DNA from: Nitrospiraceae bacterium
GTDB taxonomy: Bacteria > Nitrospirota > Thermodesulfovibrionia > Thermodesulfovibrionales > UBA1546
Direction of reading: 5' to 3'
Assembly (NCBI GenBank): GCA_021373015.1
Contig: JAJFTJ010000005.1
Coordinates: 124,001-188,000, forward strand
DNA length: 64,000 nucleotides
Part shown: piece after piece, positions 9,834-18,598 of the stretch
How the letters are laid out: each line of letters begins with the position of its first letter
How positions within the stretch are numbered: the first letter of the stretch is position 1
The notes under the pieces: generated by a model
Databases searched by the model: none
Told to the model about the DNA's origin: nothing
Seen by the model: the letters and a program-made list of their open reading frames with translations, nothing else
Made by a program: the position numbers and the translations under genes

Positions 9834-10757
9834 TTATACAGGGACTGGAATGCGCTCTAAAATCTCTTTCATTATTAATTCTGCGTAATTCAAGGAATGA
9901 CCTGCTTTTAATATCAGTCTGTGCCCCAGCACAGGGGTTGCCATATCTTTTATATCGTTTGGAACAACATAATCTCTTCCTTCATAATATGCGCTTGCTT
10001 TTGCAGCCTTCATAAGGAATTGCCCGCCTCTTGTGCTTACGCCAAGTCTTATTTTTTCATTATTTCTTGTGGCGGTTATTATTGAAATAAGATAATCGAC
10101 AAGACTGTTTTCCACTATCACGCTGTCAACTTCCAACTGCATTTTAACGATCTCTTCCCCTGTTATAACAGGCTCCATTTTTTCTATAATTTCAAGGTTT
10201 TGCTGCCCGATAAGAACCTGTCTTTCATATTCTTTTTCAGGGTAGCCTAGTTTTATATGCATAAGAAATCTGTCGATCTGGCTTTCAGGCAGAGGAAAAG
10301 TGCCGTGATATTCCAACGGGTTTTGGGTTGCAATAACCATAAAAGGTTCTGGCAGAGTATATGTCTTTCTGTCTATCGATACCCTTCTTTCGTTCATTGC
10401 TTCAAGCAGAGCAGACTGTGTTTTTGGACTGGTTCTGTTAATCTCGTCAGCAAGGACAATATTTGCAAATATCGGTCCTTGTTTAAAATCAAAATTTTGT
10501 GAATCAGAGTTGTAAATACTCAATCCTATAATATCAGTCGGAAGCATGTCGCTTGTAAACTGTATCCGCTGGAATGAGCAGTTAATTGCCTTTGCAAGTG
10601 TGAACGCGAGTGTTGTTTTCCCGACTCCCGGGACGTCCTCGATAAGAAGATGTCCTCTGCTCAGGAGTGTGACAATTGCCATTCTAACAGAATTGGGCTT
10701 TCCCTTGATTACAGAGTCTATTCTTTCCTGAAGAAGGCTTAGCGACTTTCTTGCCAT
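9834..10757 (-). CDS. MoxR-family AAA+ ATPase
   Basis: This 307-residue MoxR ATPase is a chaperone-like AAA+ protein that acts with DUF58/VWA partners. Walker A is EDVPGVGKTTLA (about residues 38-49), Walker B is VLADEINRTSPKTQSALLEAMNE, sensor 1 is VIATQNPLE, and the arginine-finger region is LPESQIDRF. The C-terminal lid carries STRGGQFLMKAAKA. It is the first gene of the moxR-DUF58-TgpA operon and is divergent from the large histidine kinase. No Shine-Dalgarno precedes the ATG; an extended -10 (TGATAAAAT) ends 6 bp before it. Confidence 0.93.
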   Translation of the reverse strand: MARKSLSLLQERIDSVIKGKPNSVRMAIVTLLSRGHLLIEDVPGVGKTTLAFTLAKAINCSFQRIQFTSDMLPTDIIGLSIYNSDSQNFDFKQGPIFANIVLADEINRTSPKTQSALLEAMNERRVSIDRKTYTLPEPFMVIATQNPLEYHGTFPLPESQIDRFLMHIKLGYPEKEYERQVLIGQQNLEIIEKMEPVITGEEIVKMQLEVDSVIVENSLVDYLISIITATRNNEKIRLGVSTRGGQFLMKAAKASAYYEGRDYVVPNDIKDMATPVLGHRLILKAGHSLNYAELIMKEILERIPVPV

Positions 10758-10763
10758 AAAAAC

Positions 10764-10772
10764 ATTTTATCA
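10764..10772 (-). promoter_or_regulatory. Extended -10 promoter of moxR, leaderless arrangement
   Basis: On the minus strand TGATAAAAT (an extended -10) ends at 10764 and leaves 6 nt before the moxR ATG at 10757. The usual start site would therefore fall on the A of the ATG. No purine-rich ribosome site is present. Confidence 0.5.
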
Positions 10773-10782
10773 TATAGATGCC

Positions 10783-10811
10783 TTATCAATATCATTTTTT
10801 TAAGATATAAT
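10783..10811 (+). promoter_or_regulatory. Promoter of the large histidine kinase, near-leaderless
   Basis: TTATCA (10783-10788), a 17-bp spacer and a consensus TATAAT (10806-10811) lie only 8 bp before the ATG at 10820. The predicted leader is 0-3 nt and no Shine-Dalgarno is seen. The divergent moxR promoter lies within the same 62 bp. Confidence 0.55.
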
Positions 10812-10819
10812 CTTTACAT

Positions 10820-13800
10820 ATGGATGTAAAGCCTGTGCATAAGGGCAAGCCGACCCATAATATCTTCAATAAAATTGCACTGCTGTGTATGTCAATAGTT
10901 TTATTCATCAGTGTAGTTTCAATTGTTGGCTGGATTTCCGGCAGACTGATTGTCGCGAGTTACAGCTCGAAATATATTCCAATGGCTTTTACTACTGCTT
11001 TATTTTTTGCATTAATCAGTCTTTCATTTCTAACTTATATTCATAGCTTTTCAGATTTTTCCCGTAAGTTTGCCAGGGTTGCTGCAATTACAGTTATTTT
11101 TTACAGTTTTCTGACGCTTCTTCAACTTATTGTAAACGCTGATATAGGCATAGATACCTTTCTTGTAAGGGCACAGGATACTCTTAAAGACATCTCAATA
11201 GGCCATATGTCTCCCATAACTTCTCTGGGTTTTCTGCTTAGCGGGTTTTCACTGCTTGCTCTTACAACACGTTCTTTCAAATGGTTAGATACAAAGTACC
11301 TTTCTGCAGGATTATCATTAATAGTTGTTTCTATTGGTTTGATAATTGTTTCCGGATATATGACAGGAAGGCCGCTTCTTTACAGCGGAGGCATTGTCCC
11401 TGTAGCGCTGCCAACAGCGGTCGCATTTGTTGTCTCAGGTGCAGGAATGATTATGTCTGATATATCTCATGTTAAGTTCAGAACAAGCCAATTAATTATT
11501 TTTTCAAGAGGTCATTTATTTAATCAAAGATATTATCCTGTTGTTCTGGCATTTTTTACAGGTGTTATTTTCTCAATTACAATGGCAGTTATTGCGCACA
11601 AATTAGAACAAAAAAGCTCCAGAGACAGTTTCGATAAACATGCAGGCATTCTGTCAGCTACATTGCGAAAAAACATTGATGAAAATCTGGAAGTTTTAAA
11701 TTCTGTTAATGCTTTTTATACTGCTTCAAAGCAGGTTAGTCGTCATGAATTTCAGGTTTTTTTAGCGAAGATATTAGCTCAATATTCAGGAATTCAGGCA
11801 GTGGAATGGTTACCATTTGTTCCAGAGTCAAAACGAAATATTTATGAGCAGGCTGCTGTCAAGGACGGATTTGTAAAATTCAAATTTAAAGAACTCAATT
11901 CTCAAAACAAACTGATAACAGCAGCAAAACGCAAAGAATATTTTCCTGTGTATTTTATTGAACCTTTAAAAGGCAATGAATCTGCGCTTGGATTTGACGT
12001 AGCATCAAATCCCATAAGTCTGGAGGCATTGGAAAAGGCTCGTGATTTAGGGAAAATGGCTGGAACGGCAAGAATTAAATTAATACAAGAAACAAGCCAG
12101 CAATATGGTATTCTGATTTTTCAGCCTATTTACTTTAATGGCGGTTCTCACAATACTCTTAGTAAACGTAGGAAAAACCTTGCAGGTTTTGCACTTGGTG
12201 TGTTCAGAGTTGGTGATATTGTAGAATCTAGCTTAAAAAATCTTAATTATCAGGATTTTGGAATATACCTTTATGATTTAAGTTCAAAGACAGATGAAGA
12301 ACTTTTGTATACAAATACAAATGAACAAAAGCCAAAAAGTGTGATATTTGCATCGAAGACTTTGTTTGATATTGCAGGCCGCCAATGGATTATAAAGATT
12401 TATCCGAGTGAAAAATATTTATCTGCCCAGAACACATGGTATTCCTGGGCAGTTTTATCTGCTGGACTCATATTCACAATGATGCTCGTTGCATATATGC
12501 TTACACTTGAACGTCATGCAGCTGAGACTGAATGGTCAAAAAATGCAATAGCTTTAGATGAGGCCAGGCTTAATGCATTGTATAAACTCAGTCAAATGTC
12601 AGGCGAGTCAGAGGCAAAAATTACAGAATTTGCTTTGGAACAGGGAGTCAACCTAACAAGGAGCAAGATAGGATATCTGTATTTTTTTAATGAAGATCAT
12701 ATAAGCCTTGAACTTTTTTTATGGTCAAAAGAAGTTGCTAAGATATGCACTGCTGAAAAAATAAAACATTATCCTTTAAATGAAGCCGGGATTTGGGCTG
12801 ACTGCATAAGACAGAAGATCCCTGTTATTCATAATGACTATCAAAATAATAAAGACAAGAAAGGATATCCTCAGGGGCATGTGCATATAACAAGGCATAT
12901 GAGCATCCCGATATTCGACGGCGATAAAATAATAGCAGTTGCAGGAGTAGGGAATAAAGAAGAACCTTATGACGAAGCGGATGTGCGCCAGTTTTCGTTA
13001 TTTATGCATGACATGTGGAAGCTTTTAGAGCATAAAAGAATAAGTGAGAGAATTTTAAAGGCAAGGGATTTCTATCTAACTCTGCTCGAGACATTTCCTG
13101 CTCTGATCTGGCGTTCTGGCACAGATGCAAAATGCGATTATTTCAATAAGACATGGCTTGACTTCACAGGCAGGACTGTTGAACAAGAGATGGGAGATGG
13201 ATGGGCTGAAGGTGTTCATCGTGAAGATATTGACAGATGTGTAAAGACATACCTTGATGCGTTTAATAAAAGAGAACCTTTTGAGATGGAGTATAGACTA
13301 AGGCGTTATGACAGGGAATATCGGTGGATAGTTGATTTTGGAAGACCTTTTTATGATCTTGACAATAAGTTCGCTGGATATATAGGCTCCTGTTATGACA
13401 TTACAGATAAAAAACAAGCTGAGGAAGAGAGGCTTAAAACAAAAAAACTCGAATCAATAGGCATCCTCGCCGGAGGGATAGCCCATGATTTTAATAATCT
13501 TCTGACTGTTATCATCGGCGGGATATCTTTAGCAAGGATGCGTATAAAATCAGATAAAAATACATCTGAGCTTCTTGAAACAGCAGAAAAAGCATGCGAG
13601 CAGGCAAAAGAGCTGAGCTACAAACTTATCACATTTTCAAAAGGAGGAGAACCTTTCAAGAAAATATCATCTATATTAACGCTTATCAAGGAAGCCGCAG
13701 ATTCTTTGCTTAAAAATACAAATATAAAAACTGAGTTTTATTTAAGCCAGGAACCTTATCTTGTTGAGATAGACGAAGGGCAGATGCGACAGGTTGTAAA

Positions 13801-14164
13801 TAATCTTTTAATAAATGCCAAAGAAGCAATGCCTCAGGGCGGTAATCTTAAGATATCCGTAGACAATTTGATTGTTCATCCAAATGACAATCTTACGCTT
13901 GAACCAGGAAAATATGTAAAGATATCAATAAGTGACAGCGGAGTCGGCATACCAGAAAAAAATCTTTCAAGGATTTTCGACCCGTATTTTACGACAAAAG
14001 AAATGGGAAGCCAGAAAGGCATGGGTCTTGGTCTTGCCGTCTGCTACTCTATTATAAAAAACCATGGTGGATTGATTACCTTTGAATCAAAATATGGCGC
14101 AGGATCAACCTTTCACTTATATCTGCCTGCTTCAGCTAATCATACTAATCAGAAAGAAACATAG
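10820..14164 (+). CDS. Hybrid-sensor histidine kinase: membrane region, CHASE, GAF, PAS, HisKA, HATPase
   Basis: This 1114-residue membrane sensor kinase has about seven hydrophobic helices in the first 260 residues. A CHASE-type extracellular domain (around 270-520) is closed by another helix near 545. A GAF domain (about 585-735) is followed by a PAS domain with a PAC tail (about 750-870, ending YIGSCYDITDKK). The kinase core has phospho-His GGIAHDFNNLLTV, N box NNLLINAKEAMP, G1 DSGVGIP and G2 MGLGLAV. There is no receiver domain and no response regulator next to it, so its partner is elsewhere. The signal is unknown. The HDFNN form of the H box places it in the group often found in hybrid kinases. 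Confidence 0.88.
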   Translation: MDVKPVHKGKPTHNIFNKIALLCMSIVLFISVVSIVGWISGRLIVASYSSKYIPMAFTTALFFALISLSFLTYIHSFSDFSRKFARVAAITVIFYSFLTLLQLIVNADIGIDTFLVRAQDTLKDISIGHMSPITSLGFLLSGFSLLALTTRSFKWLDTKYLSAGLSLIVVSIGLIIVSGYMTGRPLLYSGGIVPVALPTAVAFVVSGAGMIMSDISHVKFRTSQLIIFSRGHLFNQRYYPVVLAFFTGVIFSITMAVIAHKLEQKSSRDSFDKHAGILSATLRKNIDENLEVLNSVNAFYTASKQVSRHEFQVFLAKILAQYSGIQAVEWLPFVPESKRNIYEQAAVKDGFVKFKFKELNSQNKLITAAKRKEYFPVYFIEPLKGNESALGFDVASNPISLEALEKARDLGKMAGTARIKLIQETSQQYGILIFQPIYFNGGSHNTLSKRRKNLAGFALGVFRVGDIVESSLKNLNYQDFGIYLYDLSSKTDEELLYTNTNEQKPKSVIFASKTLFDIAGRQWIIKIYPSEKYLSAQNTWYSWAVLSAGLIFTMMLVAYMLTLERHAAETEWSKNAIALDEARLNALYKLSQMSGESEAKITEFALEQGVNLTRSKIGYLYFFNEDHISLELFLWSKEVAKICTAEKIKHYPLNEAGIWADCIRQKIPVIHNDYQNNKDKKGYPQGHVHITRHMSIPIFDGDKIIAVAGVGNKEEPYDEADVRQFSLFMHDMWKLLEHKRISERILKARDFYLTLLETFPALIWRSGTDAKCDYFNKTWLDFTGRTVEQEMGDGWAEGVHREDIDRCVKTYLDAFNKREPFEMEYRLRRYDREYRWIVDFGRPFYDLDNKFAGYIGSCYDITDKKQAEEERLKTKKLESIGILAGGIAHDFNNLLTVIIGGISLARMRIKSDKNTSELLETAEKACEQAKELSYKLITFSKGGEPFKKISSILTLIKEAADSLLKNTNIKTEFYLSQEPYLVEIDEGQMRQVVNNLLINAKEAMPQGGNLKISVDNLIVHPNDNLTLEPGKYVKISISDSGVGIPEKNLSRIFDPYFTTKEMGSQKGMGLGLAVCYSIIKNHGGLITFESKYGAGSTFHLYLPASANHTNQKET

Positions 14165-14227
14165 ATATTTACTGTTTTATCGCAGCCGTAGATATTTTTG
14201 CCATTGACAAAAAAGCGGTTAACTGAT

Positions 14228-14262
14228 AAAAAAGCTGCCCTTGCGTCAGCGCAGGGCAGCTT
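14228..14262 (-). terminator. Intrinsic terminator of the Yip1-family gene
   Basis: A 9-bp stem AAGCTGCCC/GGGCAGCTT continues as TGCG/CGCA after a one-base bulge and closes on the loop TCAG. On the minus strand the stem is followed directly by a T run (TTTTTT including the stem end). It lies 14 bp past the stop at 14276. A weaker T-rich stretch on the plus side may also help the convergent kinase gene. Confidence 0.85.
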
Positions 14263-14275
14263 CAAGAGTTGTTAT

Positions 14276-14950
14276 TTATTTTTCTTTTTGCTTAGCCAGT
14301 TCTTCCTGCATTTTCTTTACTGCCTCTTCCATTTCTTTAGATGCTTTTTCCATCTCTTTAGCTTTTGTTGGCCAGTCAGATGCAAACTTTCTTGCAGCGA
14401 TCTGCGCTGAAAGTGAAACTATTATGAATATCGCAGCAATTATTCCCCATACCAGCCATGCAACATTAGACTTTATCTTATGTGTTTCGATTGACGCTAC
14501 TATCAATAAATAAAATCCCCAGATTAAAGCCAGTAAAGAACCAATATAAGGGATAAAACCGAGAATTGTTGTGATTGGGACTATTCCGCTGCTGTACGCT
14601 GCACAGCGATAAGCAACTTCATAGTTTTCCTGCGAACCCATTATTTTCCATATTACGAAAAGAATTGCAGCTGCAACAAAACTGAATACCAAGCCTACGA
14701 TAGGGCCGATGATTATCCCGATCAGCGCTCCTGCAGTGCCGGCCATTACTCCAATCGGCGCTCCGCCAATGTGCAGTAATGCGCCGATAAAGCCTATTAC
14801 CATTGCAATTACAACCATTACTATGAAAAAGATTATTGGGTCTTGAAATCCGCCGGTTTTCGGCATTTCCCTGTAAAAGCCCCAGGGATTTGTGATGACC
14901 TTTACTGCTGTTGAAAGTAAGTTTTCAATAATGTTTTTCCCACTCTCCAT
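14276..14950 (-). CDS. Yip1-family multi-pass membrane protein
   Basis: This 224-residue protein has an N-terminal segment typical of the Yip1 domain (VITNPWGFYREMPKTGG), then five hydrophobic helices (about residues 38-185) and a charged C-terminal coiled coil rich in Glu and Lys. GGGGG is 7 bp before the ATG. Yip1-type proteins in bacteria have no established function. The 35-residue C-terminal coiled coil is probably cytoplasmic and could hold a partner. It stands alone between a convergent kinase gene and the MoaE-like gene. Confidence 0.7.
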   Translation of the reverse strand: MESGKNIIENLLSTAVKVITNPWGFYREMPKTGGFQDPIIFFIVMVVIAMVIGFIGALLHIGGAPIGVMAGTAGALIGIIIGPIVGLVFSFVAAAILFVIWKIMGSQENYEVAYRCAAYSSGIVPITTILGFIPYIGSLLALIWGFYLLIVASIETHKIKSNVAWLVWGIIAAIFIIVSLSAQIAARKFASDWPTKAKEMEKASKEMEEAVKKMQEELAKQKEK

Positions 14951-15039
14951 TACCTGTCCCCCTTTTTAAAAAAATGTTATAGAACTGCTTATTCTGCAAA
15001 AGTGTAGCAGGAAAAAAAAAGGTTTGCAATAGGAAATCT

Positions 15040-15387
15040 TTAAAATTCATCTTCTGTTACAACATCTTTCTTAATACCTGAAATGAGCGCTTCAAAAACA
15101 GGTAAAACATTTTTTCTGAAATGGCCTGCGACAAGTACATACATAATGTCATCTCCAATATTCAGCCTGCCTTCATTAATCCATGCTCTTATTGCGATTA
15201 CACCTTCCTTGCGATTGTATCCTGATACCAAGGTTTCAAGCTTTGTTTTGTCATATGATAGATCCATCCCTTTTATTTTTCTGCCCTCTTTGGATGTTGC
15301 CCTGACAAGCCCATTGTGTATCAAAATCATTCCCAATTCTTCAGGGTTGGCTCTCTGTTTCACTTCTTTAATCCATTGTTCAATCAT
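15040..15387 (-). CDS. MoaE-like protein (molybdopterin synthase large-subunit fold), possibly non-catalytic
   Basis: This 115-residue protein resembles MoaE over most of its length: IHNGLVRATSKEGRKIKGMDLSYD matches the strand and loop after the MoaE N-terminus, and LNIGDDIMYVLVAGHFRKNVLPVFEALISGIKKDV matches the conserved GD-containing strand and long helix. Molybdopterin synthase needs lysines near the C-terminus (the WKKE motif). Here the tail is IKKDVVTEDEF, with lysines but no WKKE. No moaD, moaA or moeA is adjacent. It is either a divergent MoaE or a related protein with another role. A GGAGG site precedes the ATG. Confidence 0.55.
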   Translation of the reverse strand: MIEQWIKEVKQRANPEELGMILIHNGLVRATSKEGRKIKGMDLSYDKTKLETLVSGYNRKEGVIAIRAWINEGRLNIGDDIMYVLVAGHFRKNVLPVFEALISGIKKDVVTEDEF

Positions 15388-15498
15388 AAAACCTCCTTTG
15401 CAATTTTTCTATTATACTATTATTTTTTAACTTGTTATTGAGTGATTCTATATGCTAGTATTCTCTCAATTCAGGTCGCCTGACCCAGTAAAACGGAG

Positions 15499-16305
15499 GT
15501 GAAACTCTCTCTATTACGGAGGTGTAAAATAGTTAAATCTTCTGAAAAATCTGTGATATTTTATCACAGAGCGCATATACAGTTATCGAATACAAAACAG
15601 CATTTTTTACTCTTCGTTGTTTTAATGCTAGTACTGTCTGCTTCAATATATTTCATTACTCCTTCCGTGACATTTTTTATAAATGATTTTGCAAAAAACA
15701 TTCTCTCAGATTATTTTCCTTCAGATTTAATAAACATAATCGAAAAGTCTTTTGTTAAGGATATCTATATTCTTAGTATGCCTGAGAAATATCCGGAGCC
15801 TCTGCTTCCTCCTGCACTTTTTTTATTTTCGTTGTTAAGTATCTTTTTGATAATAAAAACAAAACTTCCAGCTCCTGTTGTTATATGGATAGTATATTCT
15901 TCAATAGTAAATCTTATTTCTTCGATATTTTTTATATTTTTTTACGACCAGTTCCCTTATAACATTGAGGCATTTACTGAGTTATATATAAAGACTGAAG
16001 TAAATATATGGATTTTTATCCCGATTATAATGGGCATGGCGCTTTCATCTCTGCCGTCTAGAATATTTTCGAAGGTAGGGTTAGTTGTTCTGACAATCAT
16101 CTATTCAATGATACTCGGGCTAATAAGATATGTAGCATTTATTTATGTTCTCGCAGATTTTTCTCTGATCTTTATGCCTCTTCTTTTCTTTGCCTTCGGA
16201 CCGTTTATGGACTTTGTATATATCGTAGGAATGTATTCTTTGTATATAAGCAATTATGCTAAAAAAATAGGAAAGGACCTCAGAATATGGAAATGGTTGT
16301 CTTAG
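15499..16305 (+). CDS. Multi-pass membrane protein, first gene of the exopolysaccharide operon
   Basis: I do not recognise a family. The 268-residue frame encodes a basic N-terminus and about six hydrophobic helices, including segments starting LLFVVLMLVL, LPPALFLFSLL and VGLVVLTIIYSM, and it ends in a basic tail (KKIGKDLRIWKWLS). The last 19 bp overlap the GT2 synthase gene, so it is probably its membrane partner, comparable in position to accessory subunits of other synthase systems. The start is uncertain. The GTG at 15499 directly abuts its GGAG, whereas a second GGAGG at 15518-15522 points to an AUA at 15529. Confidence 0.6.
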   Translation: MKLSLLRRCKIVKSSEKSVIFYHRAHIQLSNTKQHFLLFVVLMLVLSASIYFITPSVTFFINDFAKNILSDYFPSDLINIIEKSFVKDIYILSMPEKYPEPLLPPALFLFSLLSIFLIIKTKLPAPVVIWIVYSSIVNLISSIFFIFFYDQFPYNIEAFTELYIKTEVNIWIFIPIIMGMALSSLPSRIFSKVGLVVLTIIYSMILGLIRYVAFIYVLADFSLIFMPLLFFAFGPFMDFVYIVGMYSLYISNYAKKIGKDLRIWKWLS

Positions 16306-17600
16306 TCCTGAAAGCCTATTTTATATTTGTGGCTTTTATAATGATGATTTATGCTGTAAGGCATTACATTTTTATTTTAAACAGGATGTTTGGAGAACAG
16401 AGGATTTATTATCAGGACATAATAGATTCAGAGCTCCCCTCGGTTTCTGTTCTGGTTCCAATGCACAATGAAGAAAAAATGGCTTCAAATATTCTGGATA
16501 GGCTTGTAACCGTCAATTATCCAAAGGAAAAGCTCGAGATAGTTCCTCTGGACGGAAATGTTTATCCAAGCGGGAAGCTTGAAATAATACCAATAAATGA
16601 CCATTCAACAGATCAGACTTCGGTAATCCTTGATAAATATGCTGAAAAATATTCAACGATAAAACCTTTTCACAGGAATACAGGTGACCGCGGAAAACCA
16701 TCAGCATTGAATGATGTGTTGAAAGAGGCTAAGGGAGAGATAGTTGTAATATTTGATGCCGACTATCTGCCTCCGAAGGGAATTATACGAGACATAGCTG
16801 TTTCATTCAGCGACCCTGAAGTCGGAGCAGTTATGGGACGTGTTATCCCAATAAACACAGGAAAAAATTTTCTGACAAGATGTCTGGATTTGGAAAGAAC
16901 AGGAGGTTATCAGGTTGATCAGCAGGCAAGATATAATCTTAAATTAATCCCTCAGTATGGAGGCACTGTCGGAGGGTTCAGAAAAGATCTTATAATTGAA
17001 CTCGGCAGTTTTGACCCAAATGTGTTGACAGAAGATACAGAACTCACATTTAAATTGTTTATTAATGGATGGAAGGTGGTTTATGCGAACAGAGTCGAAT
17101 GTTACGAAGAATCACCTGAAGAATGGCGTGTAAGGGCAAGACAGATAAGGAGATGGTCAAGAGGACATTCGCAGGTAATGTTTAAATATCTAATTCCATT
17201 ACTTAAATCAAAGTGTCTGTCTTTCAGAGAAAAATTTGACGGTTCTTTATTGATGTTTGTCTATACAGTTCCATTTGTTCTTCTTACAGGACTTATCAAT
17301 GCGGCAATACTGTTTTTTTTGGGAGAAATGAATATTATTTCAAACCTTATTGTTTTTCTATTTCTTGGTATTTATAACACATTTGGAAATTTTGCGACAT
17401 TTTATCAAATCGGTACTGGTGCGGTGCTTGACGGCGCAAGTTACAGGGTGCGCCTTCTGCCATTTTTTATTTTCAATTTTTTGTTCAATATATGGTACAC
17501 ATCTCTCGGTTTTGTCGATGCAATAATTGACTTATTTACGAAAAGAAGATCCGTATGGCAGAAAACTAAAAGATACGGGAACGGAACGGTTAAGGTCTAA
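16287..17600 (+). CDS. Processive family-2 glycosyltransferase (polysaccharide synthase)
   Basis: This 437-residue membrane glycosyltransferase is probably the polymer synthase of the operon. After an N-terminal helix (residues 5-30) the GT-A domain shows VSVLVPMHNEE, the first Asp in INDHSTDQT, the DXD in VIFDADYLPP, TED in LTEDTELTF, and the processive-synthase motif QIRRW. Three or four membrane helices follow (about 325-420). The layout matches PgaC and hyaluronan-synthase-like enzymes. No PilZ domain is present. Near residues 78-107 a 15-residue unit is imperfectly duplicated, just ahead of the first catalytic Asp. The gene overlaps both neighbours and shares one base with the next start. 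Confidence 0.88.
   Translation: MEMVVLVLKAYFIFVAFIMMIYAVRHYIFILNRMFGEQRIYYQDIIDSELPSVSVLVPMHNEEKMASNILDRLVTVNYPKEKLEIVPLDGNVYPSGKLEIIPINDHSTDQTSVILDKYAEKYSTIKPFHRNTGDRGKPSALNDVLKEAKGEIVVIFDADYLPPKGIIRDIAVSFSDPEVGAVMGRVIPINTGKNFLTRCLDLERTGGYQVDQQARYNLKLIPQYGGTVGGFRKDLIIELGSFDPNVLTEDTELTFKLFINGWKVVYANRVECYEESPEEWRVRARQIRRWSRGHSQVMFKYLIPLLKSKCLSFREKFDGSLLMFVYTVPFVLLTGLINAAILFFLGEMNIISNLIVFLFLGIYNTFGNFATFYQIGTGAVLDGASYRVRLLPFFIFNFLFNIWYTSLGFVDAIIDLFTKRRSVWQKTKRYGNGTVKV
16518..16607 (+). repeat. Imperfect 45-bp in-frame tandem duplication inside the GT2 gene
   Basis: Units 16518-16562 and 16563-16607 each start TATCCAA and encode YPKEKLEIVPLDGN and YPSGKLEIIPINDH. The first ten codons agree at about two thirds of the bases, and the rest have diverged. 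The period is exactly 15 codons, so the frame is kept. Confidence 0.7.
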
Positions 17601-18598
17601 TGTCTATAATGCTGATTTTTATAGGATTCTTTATTCTTATTATGATACCTTTTATCCCTGGGATAATAGAAATGCTCAGACCAAAAGATTCGGATCCGCT
17701 TTTTATAAAAATGGATTATACGAAAGACCCAAGATATTTTGGAACTGCATTTAAAAGTCTCCTGAAAGAGAGTCTGTCAGACCTTAAGGAAGGGAATAAA
17801 GATGTAAGATTATCCAAAGATGAAGTTGTGAAAATATCCAGCTCAGAAAATATAAAAAGAAACACAGAAGTTTCTACTATTATTTATTTTCTTGGCAAGC
17901 TTGAATCCGAAGATAACGTAAAGTTTGACAAGGAGATTTACGTTGCTGATAGCGTGGAGATAGGGGCAAATGGCATTGTGAGGGCGATAGCTTGCGACAG
18001 GGATATATCTCTTTCTGAAAATGTGAATGTAATAAGATGGCTTGATGCTGAGGGGAAAATAACAGCAGAAAATGGCTGTGATTTAGGTATAAGCTCTTCC
18101 TGTTCCAAAGAATTCAGGATTGCCGATAACTGCAGATTCAAGCGTATTTTGGGCTCTCCTGTTATTACTTTCAGAAAATCTAATGGCAGGATGTCTGTTT
18201 CGAACAAAGAGAGGCATGCGATTTTGGTTGATGATGAGAAGTGCACTGTAATACCTGAAAACACAGAAACAGCAAAAACCATTATCATCAAGCAGGATCT
18301 CTTAATTAAAGACAATTGTATTTTCAGAGAGAGCGTAAAGGCATACGGGAATATTATTATCGGTAAGAATGTTCAGATTTCAGGAAATCTTTTTTCTGAA
18401 AAAAGCATAGATATATTAGAAGGTTCTCAAATCAAAGGAAATGTTTTTTCTCAGGGGCATATACAAATTAGAAATAATGTAGAAATTGGAACTAATAATA
18501 AGATGAAGTCAGTCATTGGGAAGAAAGGCGTTCTGATAGGTCAGGATGTTACCATACACGGATATATAATGACTGAGGGAGCAGGGCTAATAACATGA
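17600..18598 (+). CDS. Membrane-anchored bactofilin-like (polymer-forming) beta-helix protein
   Basis: This 332-residue protein begins with one hydrophobic anchor (MLIFIGFFILIMIPFIPGI). A charged linker follows, and then regularly spaced Ile/Val/Gly turns typical of a right-handed beta-helix, for example VYGNIIIGKNVQISG written as short strands near residues 250-320 (IIIGKNVQISGNLFSEKSI, ILEGSQIKGNVFSQGHI, VLIGQDVTIHGYI). This pattern is that of bactofilin (DUF583) domains, which form filaments and scaffold envelope machinery. Its position directly after the synthase suggests a scaffold for the polysaccharide complex. The role is inferred from context; the fold is moderately sure. Confidence 0.65.
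   Translation: MSIMLIFIGFFILIMIPFIPGIIEMLRPKDSDPLFIKMDYTKDPRYFGTAFKSLLKESLSDLKEGNKDVRLSKDEVVKISSSENIKRNTEVSTIIYFLGKLESEDNVKFDKEIYVADSVEIGANGIVRAIACDRDISLSENVNVIRWLDAEGKITAENGCDLGISSSCSKEFRIADNCRFKRILGSPVITFRKSNGRMSVSNKERHAILVDDEKCTVIPENTETAKTIIIKQDLLIKDNCIFRESVKAYGNIIIGKNVQISGNLFSEKSIDILEGSQIKGNVFSQGHIQIRNNVEIGTNNKMKSVIGKKGVLIGQDVTIHGYIMTEGAGLIT

Noticed and set aside
9312-9860. 182-codon open frame on the plus strand
   Set aside because: Antisense to the DUF58 gene; composition reflects the opposite frame.
17527-17754. 75-codon open frame across the GT2/bactofilin junction
   Set aside because: Different frame from both genes; no similarity or ribosome site.
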